From positions 124,001-188,000 of the forward strand of contig NZ_FOTR01000002.1 of the NCBI RefSeq assembly GCF_900114645.1: DNA of 64,000 bases. The letters are read 5' to 3'. This stretch comes from Gracilibacillus orientalis (GTDB lineage Bacteria > Bacillota > Bacilli > Bacillales > Amphibacillaceae). Position numbers and translations under genes: made by a program. Position 1 is the first letter of the stretch. Each line of letters opens with the position of its first letter. Under the pieces are notes generated by a model. It made no database searches. It was not told the DNA's origin and worked only from the letters and a program-made list of their open reading frames with translations. This document shows positions 53,570-62,487 of the stretch, piece by piece.

Positions 53570-54577
53570 TTACATTTTTTTAATCGATTTTAATGCTTGT
53601 ACGATATGAGACGATCCGCTTGGTAATTCATTTTTAATATGAACAATCGGCTTATGCATCATTTCTGCCTCAAAATATAGAGAAGATTGCTGCTTACATT
53701 CCACATAGATATCCGCATTTGCCAAATATCGAAACACATTTGCTACATCTCCAATAAACACAACATAATCTTCTAATTGCTGGCTTTTAAGCTCTTTACG
53801 TATAATCGCTTCATTCTGATTCTTGCCATAGAAATACCACCTAAAAGGGGTGTTCTGTTTAACTAAGTATCTGCACATATGAATAAATCCTTCAATGTTC
53901 TCCCTGTTTTGAAGATTTGTCGATAAAAGAGAAACGTGTGGTTGATGATATCTTATTATTTCACTTAACTGCAAAACGCGGTCGAGTGATTCATTATAAT
54001 AAGGATCCGGATAGTACGTCATCCGAGAGTTATTTATCTTTAATTCGCGATACATCGACTTTGATGCCGTGTATACGAAATCCCCTTGACATAATTGATC
54101 AATAATAGGTGCTACTGCCTGTTTAAACTGTCTGACAGGAAAATAGTAGACTTTCTTTTTAGCTTGTACTTTATCTCTTAAATAAAAAGTCACGATACCA
54201 GTAGACAAACTAATAGCCTCATCATAATGGATATGACTTTCCGTTACTTCCCTATTGATATATTTCCAATACAACCGAACTAATGATGGGAAATTGTAGT
54301 ATGCTTTTCTAATATGCCATGGTACTGGTCGAGGCCGTAACGTAAAAAGCCAATTTTTAGGATTGCAGGGATCTTTTTTGGCAGAAGAAATTCTGTGATT
54401 GATTGGTGCCAATATATTTATATCCTTATTAAGATGTTGTAGAAATAGTGGATGATGGGCCAGTAATTTTACATATATTTCAGTATCTGATGCTAGATGG
54501 CGATGAAGAAGATATAATTGATGTTCCATTGATAATCCAGGATCGAAAGGATCTATAACAATCAACATTTTTTTCAT
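53570..54577 (-). CDS. Glycosyltransferase (GT4-like C-terminal domain)
   Basis: A 335-residue protein. The C-terminal half (about 195-335) looks like a GT-B nucleotide-sugar-binding domain: FRWYFYGKNQNEAIIRKEL, VVFIGDVANVFRYLANADIY, YFEAEMMHKPIVHI. The N-terminal half is less clear. The ATG at 54575-54577 has AAGGA 7 nt upstream; the longer frame to 54649 is unlikely. Beside the SinR-like and EpsF-like genes a role in exopolysaccharide or wall polymer synthesis is likely (inference). Confidence 0.78.
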   Translation of the reverse strand: MKKMLIVIDPFDPGLSMEHQLYLLHRHLASDTEIYVKLLAHHPLFLQHLNKDINILAPINHRISSAKKDPCNPKNWLFTLRPRPVPWHIRKAYYNFPSLVRLYWKYINREVTESHIHYDEAISLSTGIVTFYLRDKVQAKKKVYYFPVRQFKQAVAPIIDQLCQGDFVYTASKSMYRELKINNSRMTYYPDPYYNESLDRVLQLSEIIRYHQPHVSLLSTNLQNRENIEGFIHMCRYLVKQNTPFRWYFYGKNQNEAIIRKELKSQQLEDYVVFIGDVANVFRYLANADIYVECKQQSSLYFEAEMMHKPIVHIKNELPSGSSHIVQALKSIKKM

Positions 54578-54701
54578 GCACATTCCTTCTTTCCATCTAT
54601 TTATCACTACTATTTCTAGTAGATTACTAGCAGAGCCAATGAAGGACATCGAATTTGTGGTTCATTCGTATATCTACTTCACATTCGACATACTTTGTTT
54701 T

Positions 54702-55040
54702 TTACTTCTGTTCATCCTTTTGATTTTTCCATTTAATGAACTCAAAGACGATTCGATATTTATCAAAATCTAGTTTAGTTATCCCTAAGGATTTTAGATT
54801 ATTTATAAAATCCATCCATTCATTATCTGTCGTAAAATTTTGACCTTCGACTCCTAATAGTGTCACCACCTCAACACCTAATACTTCTGCTAATTTTTCA
54901 ACAATTTGGATCGATGGGTTGTCGTTTAAATTGCGTTCGATATTACTTAAATAAGATTTTGACACATCAGCTCTTTCTGCTAATTCAGATAAAGTTAAAC
55001 CCTTCTTCTTTCTGATTCGATATATATTTGTCCCTATCAT
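54702..55040 (-). CDS. SinR-like transcriptional regulator
   Basis: A 112-residue protein, the length of SinR. The N-terminal XRE helix-turn-helix (about 5-65: LSELAERADVSKSYLSNIER) is very close to SinR of B. subtilis, and the C-terminal part (about 72-108: NEWMDFINNL then GITKLDFDKY and FEFIKWKNQ) matches the SinI/SinR helical hook used for dimerisation. SinR represses biofilm matrix genes. No sinI-like gene is seen beside it. Palindromic AAAGAAC sites lie upstream of the adjacent EpsF-like gene. Confidence 0.9.
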   Translation of the reverse strand: MIGTNIYRIRKKKGLTLSELAERADVSKSYLSNIERNLNDNPSIQIVEKLAEVLGVEVVTLLGVEGQNFTTDNEWMDFINNLKSLGITKLDFDKYRIVFEFIKWKNQKDEQK

Positions 55041-55088
55041 TTAAAATACCTCAAATCCTATCGATATACTTTTTTTATCCTATTAGAC

Positions 55089-56207
55089 TTATATGCCATC
55101 ATCTCTTAGTTGCAAGTACTTTTGTTGTGTTTGTTGAGCTACTTGCTTTACATCATAGCCTTTTTTTATCAATATTTCAGGCTCAATAGGATTTCTAGAT
55201 TGATGATTATAAACATCATACATTGTTTCTAACCACTTAGATTTATTAGCTAAAGAAATGAACTGAACTAGTCCTGCTCCCAAGTCCACTTCCTTCGATA
55301 TACAGTCAGAGGCAATGATAGGTAACCCAGCACCTTGGGCTTCTACTAAGGTTAGTGGTAAGCCTTCTTGTAAGGAAGGAAATACAAACAAGTCAAAAAC
55401 CTGTAACCATTTCTTCATATCTTCTTTCGCTTCTAATAAAATCACATGATTTTGGATGTGATAGTGCATTATTTTTGCTTCAATTTCTGCCTTTAATGGT
55501 CCATCCCCAACTAATATCAACTTCGATTGCGGAATTCTTCTGCGAAATCCAACAAATAATTCTATTAAATAGTCATAATTTTTTTGTGGTGTAAATCTCC
55601 CAAAATGACCAATGACAAACTCCTTATCGATGATGTTGAGTTCCCTTCGTCCCTGTTCTCTCAATGAATGTGAATAGCAAAACCGATCTAATTCAATTCC
55701 TTTAAACATGATTTCTGCTTGCTTGCCCCTGCTTTTAAATAACCATTCTGCCGCTTCAGATGAACAAGCAAAATAATCTGTAGCATAGACAGGAATCAAT
55801 GAACCGGCCATCTCTTTAAACCACTTTACCTTTCCTGTTGCTTCACTTTTTGTTTTATGACTATGCGCTACTCTAACAGGTATCCCTGTTCTTTTTGCTG
55901 CTTTTAAAGGAAAAACACTCATTTGATCTATATGCGAATGCATTACAATGTAAAACCGATGCCCTTTAAAAAAACGGCGTAATGCTTTTTGGTAACCTAT
56001 AATTCCCACTTCATTTATTGATGAAATACGATATATATAGCCACCTAATTGAAGTATTTCCTCATCATACTCTCCTTCTTCACTTGTTAAAAAATCAAAC
56101 TGTACTTTATTTCGATCCAAATTACGGTAGACGTTCATAATCATAATTCCTACCTCACTTTGATTCATACCATCGACAACATGTAGAATTCTTAATGCAC
56201 TTTCCAC
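55089..56207 (-). CDS. EpsF-like GT4 glycosyltransferase
   Basis: A 372-residue GT-B glycosyltransferase of family GT4. The start RILHVVDGMNQSEVGIMIMN, YDEEILQLGG, RVAHSH, IGHFGRF and the C-terminal FPSLQEGLPLTLVEAQGAGLP resemble EpsF of the B. subtilis eps operon. It probably adds a sugar to a lipid-linked exopolysaccharide precursor at the membrane. Two SinR-type palindromes lie upstream (56235-56249, 56350-56364). No other eps gene follows in this window. Confidence 0.87.
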   Translation of the reverse strand: MESALRILHVVDGMNQSEVGIMIMNVYRNLDRNKVQFDFLTSEEGEYDEEILQLGGYIYRISSINEVGIIGYQKALRRFFKGHRFYIVMHSHIDQMSVFPLKAAKRTGIPVRVAHSHKTKSEATGKVKWFKEMAGSLIPVYATDYFACSSEAAEWLFKSRGKQAEIMFKGIELDRFCYSHSLREQGRRELNIIDKEFVIGHFGRFTPQKNYDYLIELFVGFRRRIPQSKLILVGDGPLKAEIEAKIMHYHIQNHVILLEAKEDMKKWLQVFDLFVFPSLQEGLPLTLVEAQGAGLPIIASDCISKEVDLGAGLVQFISLANKSKWLETMYDVYNHQSRNPIEPEILIKKGYDVKQVAQQTQQKYLQLRDDGI

Positions 56208-56234
56208 TTTTATTCCTCCTCCATCCTCACGATT

Positions 56235-56249
56235 TTCTTTATAAAGAAC
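56235..56249. promoter_or_regulatory. SinR-type operator, proximal
   Basis: TTCTTTATAAAGAAC: a perfect 14-bp palindrome TTCTTTATAAAGAA plus C, containing AAAGAAC, the reverse complement of the SinR box GTTCTYT. It lies 28 bp upstream of the EpsF-like start. GTTCTAT at 56264-56270 is a possible further half-site. Confidence 0.65.
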
Positions 56250-56349
56250 ATTTTATGTATATTGTTCTATTTACAACAAATAAAAGTGGTGAATTTTCAA
56301 TTTTCACCTACAAAAATCTTTCGTGAACACTTTTAATCACTACATCAAA

Positions 56350-56364
56350 TTCTTTATAAAGAAC
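56350..56364. promoter_or_regulatory. SinR-type operator, distal
   Basis: TTCTTTATAAAGAAC, identical to the site at 56235-56249 and 115 bp (about 11 helical turns) from it. Both have ATAAT/TTTTAT-rich flanks. The region between them, 56250-56349, holds no gene. Confidence 0.65.
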
Positions 56365-56424
56365 ATAATATATATTCTCATGCTTCAGAAGGGTTGTCAA
56401 CTCTCATTTGCCAGCAAAAAAATA

Positions 56425-56450
56425 GAAGGATGAGCAGAGGCTCACCCTTC
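56425..56450 (-). terminator. Terminator after the 147-residue membrane protein gene
   Basis: GAAGGATGAGC (56425-56435) pairs with GCTCACCCTTC (56440-56450) with one G-U; the minus strand continues with TATTTTTTTGC. Confidence 0.82.
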
Positions 56451-56480
56451 TTCTTATGAATTTCCTTTTCTTATCATTAC

Positions 56481-56924
56481 TTAGTCTTCGATCATTTCTC
56501 TTCTATCGTTTTCTTCAGTCAAGAAGTTAATGAATGTTTGTAATCCCATTTTCGGTTGTGATTTTATTAGAGAAATATAATTTTTCTTCTTATGCTCATT
56601 CATAACTTCACTTTTTTCAATTCTGGTTACGATATGTTCCATCTCTAATTGTTTGATTTTCTTCTTAATTTGCTTCGATTCCTTATATAACGCCATACCA
56701 ACTGCTGCCATTAAGGCATATACAACTACAACAGCTAACATACCATTTGAGAATCCACCAAAAAATAAGAAAAAGATGAAGTTAAAAATCGAAATAAGCA
56801 ATAATGGAATAGCAAACATCATGTATCTAGAATTCTTTTTAATTAAAGGATTTATTTTATGAAATAACTTTTCTAATTCGATCTTCATAAATGTGGGGAT
56901 GTCATTAGTAAAAAACGAAACCAT
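56481..56924 (-). CDS. DUF5392-like membrane protein
   Basis: A 147-residue protein with two membrane segments (about 36-56 and 60-82) and a charged C-terminal half; it resembles proteins annotated DUF5392 in Bacillus (uncertain). AAGGAGG stands 7 nt before the ATG at 56922-56924; the longer frame to 56987 reads through it. Function unknown. Single gene. Confidence 0.68.
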   Translation of the reverse strand: MVSFFTNDIPTFMKIELEKLFHKINPLIKKNSRYMMFAIPLLLISIFNFIFFLFFGGFSNGMLAVVVVYALMAAVGMALYKESKQIKKKIKQLEMEHIVTRIEKSEVMNEHKKKNYISLIKSQPKMGLQTFINFLTEENDRREMIED

Positions 56925-57140
56925 ATTGATAACCTCCTTAATAGAGTTATTCCCAATATTATAAACCTTCAGTGAGGGGATTAACATCGTGATAAAAAGA
57001 AAAACCTACACCTTGATCACTATGGCATAGGAGTAACTGAAATTATCTCTATATTAATATTATATGATTCACACCTGTAAAACGTCAAAATCTTTGCTTT
57101 ATCAAAAGATTTTATTTTATCATGAATTTGAGGTGATAAA

Positions 57141-57860
57141 ATGAGATTCGCTTTTATTTCAGACATTCACGGAAATGCCGTTGCTTTGGAAGAAGTACTG
57201 GATGATATCGAGAAAAAACAGGTTGATCGTATTGCTGTCCTCGGTGATATCGCTTACCGTGGACCTGAACCATCCAAATCGATAAACTTAATTCGTGCAT
57301 TAAACACAGATGTAATCAAAGGGAATGCCGATCAATGGGTTGTTAGAGGTGTTCGAGAAGGTGAAGTTCCCCAGCAAGCCTTGGAAACTATGCAACAAGA
57401 ACAACAATGGATAAGAAACAATCTAAATGAAGAGCAACTTTCCTATTTAGGATCACTGCCAACGGAATTAACTTTGGAAGTGGAAGGAGTCCGCCTTCAT
57501 GCTTTCCATGCAACTCCCGACAGTTTATTTGATGTCGTCTTACCGAATGAATCGGACAATGATTTGCTAGCAAAATTAACGACAAAAGAAGAGACAGATC
57601 TTTATTTATATGGGCATATTCACAAAGCTTTCGAACGGACTGTTGAAGGTAAAACCATTATCAATTTAGGGAGTGTTGGTTTACCTTTTGATGGAATTGC
57701 AAAAGCATCCTATTGTCTTGTTGATATTATTGATGGGCAAGTACAAACTAGTCATGTACGCGTTCCGTATGACCTTGAGAAAGTCTGCCAGCAATACCAG
57801 GAGTTTGACTATCCTAATATAGAAAAGATGCAAAATATTATTCGCTCCGGTCGTAACTAA
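57141..57860 (+). CDS. Calcineurin-like metallophosphatase
   Basis: A 239-residue metallophosphoesterase. Metal-binding motifs in order: SDIHGN (about 7-12), GDIAYRGP (about 35-42), GNADQW (about 63-68), and GHIHKAF (about 157-163) near GSVGLP. Cytoplasmic; the family contains phosphodiesterases and protein phosphatases. GAGGTG precedes the ATG. Single gene. Confidence 0.9.
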   Translation: MRFAFISDIHGNAVALEEVLDDIEKKQVDRIAVLGDIAYRGPEPSKSINLIRALNTDVIKGNADQWVVRGVREGEVPQQALETMQQEQQWIRNNLNEEQLSYLGSLPTELTLEVEGVRLHAFHATPDSLFDVVLPNESDNDLLAKLTTKEETDLYLYGHIHKAFERTVEGKTIINLGSVGLPFDGIAKASYCLVDIIDGQVQTSHVRVPYDLEKVCQQYQEFDYPNIEKMQNIIRSGRN

Positions 57861-57892
57861 GTGGAAATAAATCACTAGACGGGATATTGGTG

Positions 57893-57930
57893 CCTGTTCA
57901 CGAGATTTAAGATTTTATCTCGTGAACAGG
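57893..57930. terminator. Terminator between metallophosphatase and cation ATPase genes
   Basis: Perfect 14-bp arms CCTGTTCACGAGAT (57893-57906) and ATCTCGTGAACAGG (57917-57930), followed by TATTTTATTTT on the plus strand. Serves convergent genes. Confidence 0.9.
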
Positions 57931-57969
57931 TATTTTATTTTACCAACAGCAATACATATTTCGTGAAAT

Positions 57970-60024
57970 TTAATTTTCGTTTTTGCGGATTAATCGTAAG
58001 GCATTCAAAACAACTAGTAAAGTCGCTCCCATATCTGCAAATATGGCTAACCACAATGTTAACCATCCAGGGATCACAAGTAACAGGGCAACCACTTTTA
58101 ATAATAATGCTAAGCCTATGTTTTCTTTTATAATACGTAATGTCCGCTTGCTTAAACGAATCGAGTCAGGAATTTTTGACAGATCATCCCCCATTAACGC
58201 AATGTCCGCTGTTTCCAAGGCAACATCCGTCCCTGCTCCACCCATGGCAATTCCAATATTTGCTTCAGCTAATGCCGGTGCATCATTAATTCCATCACCA
58301 ACCATTGCAACACGGTGAGACTGTTTTAATTGTTTGATGAAAGCTAGTTTTTCTTCAGGAAAAAGCTCTGCTTTTACATCTGATACACCTGTTTCTTGTC
58401 CAATTTTCTCTGCCACATTGGCTACATCACCTGTTAGCATAACTGTTTTTCTCACACCTAATTGATGAAGTTTTTTCATTTGTTCTTTGATTCCAGGTCG
58501 AGGCTGATCAGCAACAGTCAGATACCCCATTACTTCGTCCTCTGTCCCCACATATAAAACGGTATTTTCGGATACAGACGGAAGCTCGATACCATCAAAA
58601 AGTCTGGCATTTCCAATTTTATAACGTACATCCTGAATTGTAGCCGTAATACCTTTTCCAGTAACCGATTGAAATTGTGTTGCTTCTGGTAATGATACGT
58701 TCTGTGTTTTTTTATGAATCGCACGCGCTATTGGATGTTCGGAATATGCTTCCAACGCCCCTGCTATTTGCAACAGTTCTTCTTTTGTACCACGAATCAC
58801 TTTTACATCTGTCACAACAGGTTTACCTAAAGTTATTGTTCCTGTCTTATCAAAAGCGACAGCATCAATATTAGCCAGTTGTTCTAAATGAATACCACCT
58901 TTGACTAACACTCCATTTCGCGCTGCATTGCCAATCGATGTCACAATCGCCACTGGTGTCGAAATCACCAATGCGCATGGACAACCAACAACTAATACAG
59001 CTAAGCCATTATAAATCCATGTCTGCCAATCTGCTCCAAATACTGGTGGAATAACGATCACAAGTAATGCCAACACCATGATAGCTGGAGTATAATATTT
59101 AGCAAAACGGTCAACAAATTGTTGTGTCGGTGCTTTTTCTGCTTGAGCTTCCTCAACTAAATGAATGATTTTAGCAATCGTTGTATCCTCGCTTGATTTG
59201 GTTACATCTACAACTAATGCTCCTTCTTCATTAATCGAACCTGCAAAAACAGTTGATCCATCTCCTTTTTCAACTGGAACAGATTCACCCGTAATTGCCG
59301 CCTCGTTAATGTAGGACATTCCCTCTTTTACAATACCGTCCATGGCGATTTTTTCACCAGGCTTGACGATCATCGTATCACCAATTCGCACATCTTCTAC
59401 ATCAATTTCTATCAATTGATTATCTCGTTTAATCGTCGCTCGATTAGGCGCAATTTCCATTAATGATTGTATCGATTTTCGGGCTTTATCCATTGAATAG
59501 CTTTCTAACGCCTCACTTAATGCAAAAAGAAAGACAACAACAGCAGCCTCTGCCCATTCACCAATAATAGCTGCACCTATCACTGCGATTGTCATTAATG
59601 TTTTCATATCGAAGTGTAATTTAATCAGGTTTTTACATCCATTTTTGATAAGATCATATCCGCCAATTGCAATGGCAAGTAAAAAGGTTCCGATTGTTAA
59701 AGCGTGATCTTCTCCTATTTGAAAATAAAAGACATACCCAATCATCATAAATAACAAGGAAAGCATCGTTAACTGATTTTCTCTTTTCTGATAAAAAGGA
59801 ATAATTGGAGCTTTCTTTTTTTCAGGATACACCTTGATATGGTCAAATGCTCCAGCCTTTTCTAATTGTTCAATAGTTGCCTCACCATGAACGGTTAATT
59901 TAGCTGCAGAGAAATTCAAGTCAACATCATCTACACTGTCAATTTTCCTAATATTTTTCTCGAATTTGGCAGCACAATTCGTACATGATAAACCTTGTAG
60001 TCGAAAGACTTGTTTTTCACCCAA
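57970..60024 (-). CDS. cadA: Heavy-metal P1B-type ATPase (Cd/Zn/Pb efflux, CadA type)
   Basis: A 684-residue metal-transporting ATPase. One N-terminal metal-binding domain with GLSCTNCA (Cys14, Cys17), about eight membrane segments with the CPC motif (VVGCPCALVIST) of class IB-2 pumps, the phosphorylation motif DKTGT and the hinge GDGINDAP. It exports Cd2+, Zn2+ or Pb2+. The start is TTG at 60022-60024, with AAGGTG 6 nt upstream; it overlaps the cadC stop (TTGGGTGA). The alternative start 60 bp up would lie inside cadC and lack a ribosome binding site. Confidence 0.93.
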   Translation of the reverse strand: MGEKQVFRLQGLSCTNCAAKFEKNIRKIDSVDDVDLNFSAAKLTVHGEATIEQLEKAGAFDHIKVYPEKKKAPIIPFYQKRENQLTMLSLLFMMIGYVFYFQIGEDHALTIGTFLLAIAIGGYDLIKNGCKNLIKLHFDMKTLMTIAVIGAAIIGEWAEAAVVVFLFALSEALESYSMDKARKSIQSLMEIAPNRATIKRDNQLIEIDVEDVRIGDTMIVKPGEKIAMDGIVKEGMSYINEAAITGESVPVEKGDGSTVFAGSINEEGALVVDVTKSSEDTTIAKIIHLVEEAQAEKAPTQQFVDRFAKYYTPAIMVLALLVIVIPPVFGADWQTWIYNGLAVLVVGCPCALVISTPVAIVTSIGNAARNGVLVKGGIHLEQLANIDAVAFDKTGTITLGKPVVTDVKVIRGTKEELLQIAGALEAYSEHPIARAIHKKTQNVSLPEATQFQSVTGKGITATIQDVRYKIGNARLFDGIELPSVSENTVLYVGTEDEVMGYLTVADQPRPGIKEQMKKLHQLGVRKTVMLTGDVANVAEKIGQETGVSDVKAELFPEEKLAFIKQLKQSHRVAMVGDGINDAPALAEANIGIAMGGAGTDVALETADIALMGDDLSKIPDSIRLSKRTLRIIKENIGLALLLKVVALLLVIPGWLTLWLAIFADMGATLLVVLNALRLIRKNEN

Positions 60025-60367
60025 TTTGCACACCTTCTTCCGCATGTGCTTTGGCAATTGTGACAAGTTGGCGCACATGATCATCTTTTAAAGAATAAAA
60101 GACAAGCTTTCCTTCCTTACGATATTTTGCTAATCCCATATTGCGGAGCATGCGTAAGTGATGAGATGCAGTTGCTGTGGAAAACCCAATAATATTAGCC
60201 ACATCACAAACACATAATTCTTTTTCCAATGTTAAGGCATATGTGATTTTTAAGCGCGTTGCATCAGACAATGCTTTAAAAATCAACTCGACACCTGTAA
60301 GCTTTTCTATTTCAGGCTGTATACGTGCTACAACCGCTTCATCATAACAATATGTTTCACATTTCAT
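60017..60367 (-). CDS. cadC: ArsR-family metal-sensing repressor (CadC type)
   Basis: A 116-residue ArsR/SmtB repressor. ELCVCD (Cys52, Cys54) in the DNA-binding helix region plus two N-terminal cysteines (Cys3, Cys7) form the CadC-type alpha-3N metal site; the helix-turn-helix is IGFSTATASHHLRML. It represses the operon and lets go when Cd, Pb or Zn binds. The ATG at 60365-60367 has GAGGTG upstream. Directly followed by, and overlapping, the ATPase gene. Confidence 0.94.
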   Translation of the reverse strand: MKCETYCYDEAVVARIQPEIEKLTGVELIFKALSDATRLKITYALTLEKELCVCDVANIIGFSTATASHHLRMLRNMGLAKYRKEGKLVFYSLKDDHVRQLVTIAKAHAEEGVQIG

Positions 60368-60380
60368 CAGAATACACCTC

Positions 60381-60408
60381 ATTCAAATATTCGTTTGATT
60401 ATTTGAAT
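60381..60408. promoter_or_regulatory. CadC operator
   Basis: ATTCAAATA (60381-60389) and TATTTGAAT (60400-60408) form a perfect 9-bp inverted repeat with a 10-bp spacer, the classic CadC/CzrA-type operator. It ends 13 bp before the cadC start codon and overlaps the presumed promoter (TATAGTATATTATA beyond it). Confidence 0.85.
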
Positions 60409-60530
60409 ATAGTATATTATAAAAAAAATCAAATGTCACTGTAAATATGTAGATTTTTTATTTAATTATAAATCTAGTTAACCAGTTTTTTATTAAGGAG
60501 GCTGTCGGAGCGAGCATTCTTTTGTTTGCT

Positions 60531-60635
60531 TCTCGCGTCGATTAGAATGCTTCTATTCGACGCGAGCTCTCCTTTTTCTGGCCTCTCCCGTCGGTTAGAT
60601 TGCTTCTATTCGACGCGAGTACTTATTTCTAGGCG
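60531..60635. repeat. 53-bp GC-richer tandem hairpin repeat
   Basis: Two copies start at 60531 and 60584. The first has perfect arms CTCGCGTCGA (60532-60541) and TCGACGCGAG (60557-60566); the second keeps the right arm and GCTTCTATTCGACGCGAG but has CTCCCGTCGG on the left. A decayed piece lies just before (about 60501-60530). It stands between the phosphatase gene and the cadC promoter. The GC content is clearly above the surroundings. Confidence 0.82.
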
Positions 60636-60645
60636 TTCGGAGTAT

Positions 60646-61239
60646 TTAAACGGTACCTTTTTCACTAAAAGCTGACAGATGGCCTGTCTGATTATAGCTT
60701 TTAATTTGCCAGGATTCCTCTATCCATTCGATGCGATTGATACAACCATTAACGAGCTTAGTCTTTCCCGAACCAATTTCCCCGTCTGAAAAATGAGCTA
60801 AAATCGCATTGATCACAGCACCGTGGGCAACAAGTAACACTTTCTTTCCTTTATGTATGTGATGAATCTTACGTATCCCTTCCACAAGACGGTGAGTTAG
60901 TGCTTCTATACTTTCCTGATTGGGATAGATCCCATCTGGGAATCCCTGCAAACGTTCAATTACTGTCATTCCTTCTACATCACCAAATCCTCTTTCCCGA
61001 AAATCACCCATTTCTGTTAAAGGCAAATCCAGATATTTATTGATGATTGTTGCTGTTTCTTTCGCTCTCTGTAATGGACTGGTTATCATCAAATCCCATA
61101 CGGAATCTTGTAAATAACGTCCACATTCATTAGCTTGTGAGCGCCCATAATTATTTAATGGGATATCTGTTTGCCCTTGAACTTTTCCTAGTGCGTTCCA
61201 ATCTGTTTCCCCATGTCTTACAAAACAAATCGATGTCAA
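60646..61239 (-). CDS. Histidine phosphatase (phosphoglycerate-mutase-like)
   Basis: A 197-residue histidine phosphatase superfamily member. The catalytic motif FVRHGETDWN (His9) at the N-terminus, RGFGDVEGM with the catalytic Glu, and the second His in VAHGAVINAI are present. Small-molecule phosphatase rather than glycolytic mutase by length. AGGGG precedes the ATG. It follows the HD-domain gene by 13 bp. Confidence 0.9.
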   Translation of the reverse strand: MTSICFVRHGETDWNALGKVQGQTDIPLNNYGRSQANECGRYLQDSVWDLMITSPLQRAKETATIINKYLDLPLTEMGDFRERGFGDVEGMTVIERLQGFPDGIYPNQESIEALTHRLVEGIRKIHHIHKGKKVLLVAHGAVINAILAHFSDGEIGSGKTKLVNGCINRIEWIEESWQIKSYNQTGHLSAFSEKGTV

Positions 61240-61252
61240 GCTAACCCCTCCT

Positions 61253-61909
61253 TTATTTAGGCTTTATATCTTCCCCAACTTCTAGATAAAATGCTTCCAA
61301 AAATTGCTCCATGAACTGATGTCGTTCTTGAGCAACTTGATAGCCTGCTTGCGTATTCATTAAATCTTTTAATTTTAATAATTTTTCATAGAAATGATGA
61401 ATAGCACTGGATTTTCCTTTACGGTACTCGTTGATACTCATTTCTTCTCGTACTTCCAATGCTGGATCATACATAGACTGACCTTTTTTACCGGCATAAA
61501 CAAAGCACCGTGCTATGCCTACCGCACCAATCGCATCTAACCTATCAGCATCCTGTACAACTTGTCCTTCTAATGTATCGAGCGGCTTTCCGTTACCACC
61601 TTTGAATGACATATTCTTTATAATAGAGAGAATATGCTCCCTATCATGTTTTTCTACATCATGTTGCCCAAGCCATTCTTGAATAGCTCTCAAACCTTCC
61701 TCTTCATTTTCTACGACCTTATCATCTGCTAAATCATGCAATAGCGCTGCTAAAGTCACCACAAATAGATTAGCGTTTTCTTCTTCGGCCAGTTTTTTCG
61801 CTGTAGTTGTTACACGTTCTATATGATACCAATCATGGCCCGAGTCCTCATCCCATAATTTCTCACGCACCATATCTTCTGTTTTTTTAATTATTGTATC
61901 TTTATGCAT
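61253..61909 (-). CDS. HD-domain phosphohydrolase (YpgQ/YedJ-like)
   Basis: A 218-residue HD hydrolase: first His in HDWYHIERV (about 25), HD pair in LLHDLADDK (about 54-55) and Asp in VQDADRLDAIGA (about 124). YpgQ of B. subtilis, of similar size, is a pyrophosphohydrolase on nucleotides. The ATG at 61907-61909 is chosen because GAGGTG stands 6 nt upstream. Operon with the histidine phosphatase. Confidence 0.88.
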   Translation of the reverse strand: MHKDTIIKKTEDMVREKLWDEDSGHDWYHIERVTTTAKKLAEEENANLFVVTLAALLHDLADDKVVENEEEGLRAIQEWLGQHDVEKHDREHILSIIKNMSFKGGNGKPLDTLEGQVVQDADRLDAIGAVGIARCFVYAGKKGQSMYDPALEVREEMSINEYRKGKSSAIHHFYEKLLKLKDLMNTQAGYQVAQERHQFMEQFLEAFYLEVGEDIKPK

Positions 61910-61940
61910 TTCATCACCTCTTACTCTTAGTAAATCAAAA

Positions 61941-61964
61941 AACCACAACAATTAAGCTGTGGTT
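61941..61964 (-). terminator. Terminator after trmL
   Basis: AACCACA (61941-61947) and TGTGGTT (61958-61964) pair; the minus strand continues with TTTTTTGATTT. The stem overlaps the trmL stop codon by 2 bp. Confidence 0.75.
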
Positions 61965-62436
61965 AATCTAGGCCTGGAAAGCCTTGTTGTTTCAAGACAT
62001 CATAGATGATAATCGCTGCGGTATTGGACAAATTCAAGGAGCGAACTTTATCTGTCATATGAATGCGAAGGCAGTGATCTTCTTTACCTTCTAATAGTTC
62101 TTTCGGAATGCCGTTGGTTTCACGACCAAAAACGAAAAATAAATCTTTTTCACTGTCACTAAAGTCAAAATCCGAGTAATATTTCGTGCCAAAATTTTCG
62201 ATATAATAAAACTCAGCCTCTGGGAACGTTTCATATAAGTTATCCAACGAATCATAATAATTAATCGAAACATCATGCCAATAGTCTAATCCAGCACGAC
62301 GTAACATTTTATCATCGGTAGAAAAACCGAGTGGTCGGATTAAATGTAAATGAACATTTGATGCCAGACAAGTTCTCGCTATATTTCCCGTATTTGCAGG
62401 GATCTCTGGTTGATATAATACGACATGGACTGCCAA
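61963..62436 (-). CDS. trmL: tRNA (cytidine/uridine-34-2'-O)-methyltransferase TrmL
   Basis: A 157-residue SPOUT methyltransferase, the length of TrmL/CspR. The C-terminal trefoil-knot motifs FFVFGRETNGIPKELL and IRIHM-KVRSLNLSNTAAI bind S-adenosylmethionine. It methylates the ribose at position 34 of leucine tRNAs. Single gene. Confidence 0.95.
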   Translation of the reverse strand: MAVHVVLYQPEIPANTGNIARTCLASNVHLHLIRPLGFSTDDKMLRRAGLDYWHDVSINYYDSLDNLYETFPEAEFYYIENFGTKYYSDFDFSDSEKDLFFVFGRETNGIPKELLEGKEDHCLRIHMTDKVRSLNLSNTAAIIIYDVLKQQGFPGLD

Positions 62437-62487
62437 TGTATTTCACCTCAAATATTGCTTATTAACCTTTGTTATTATACCACAATC

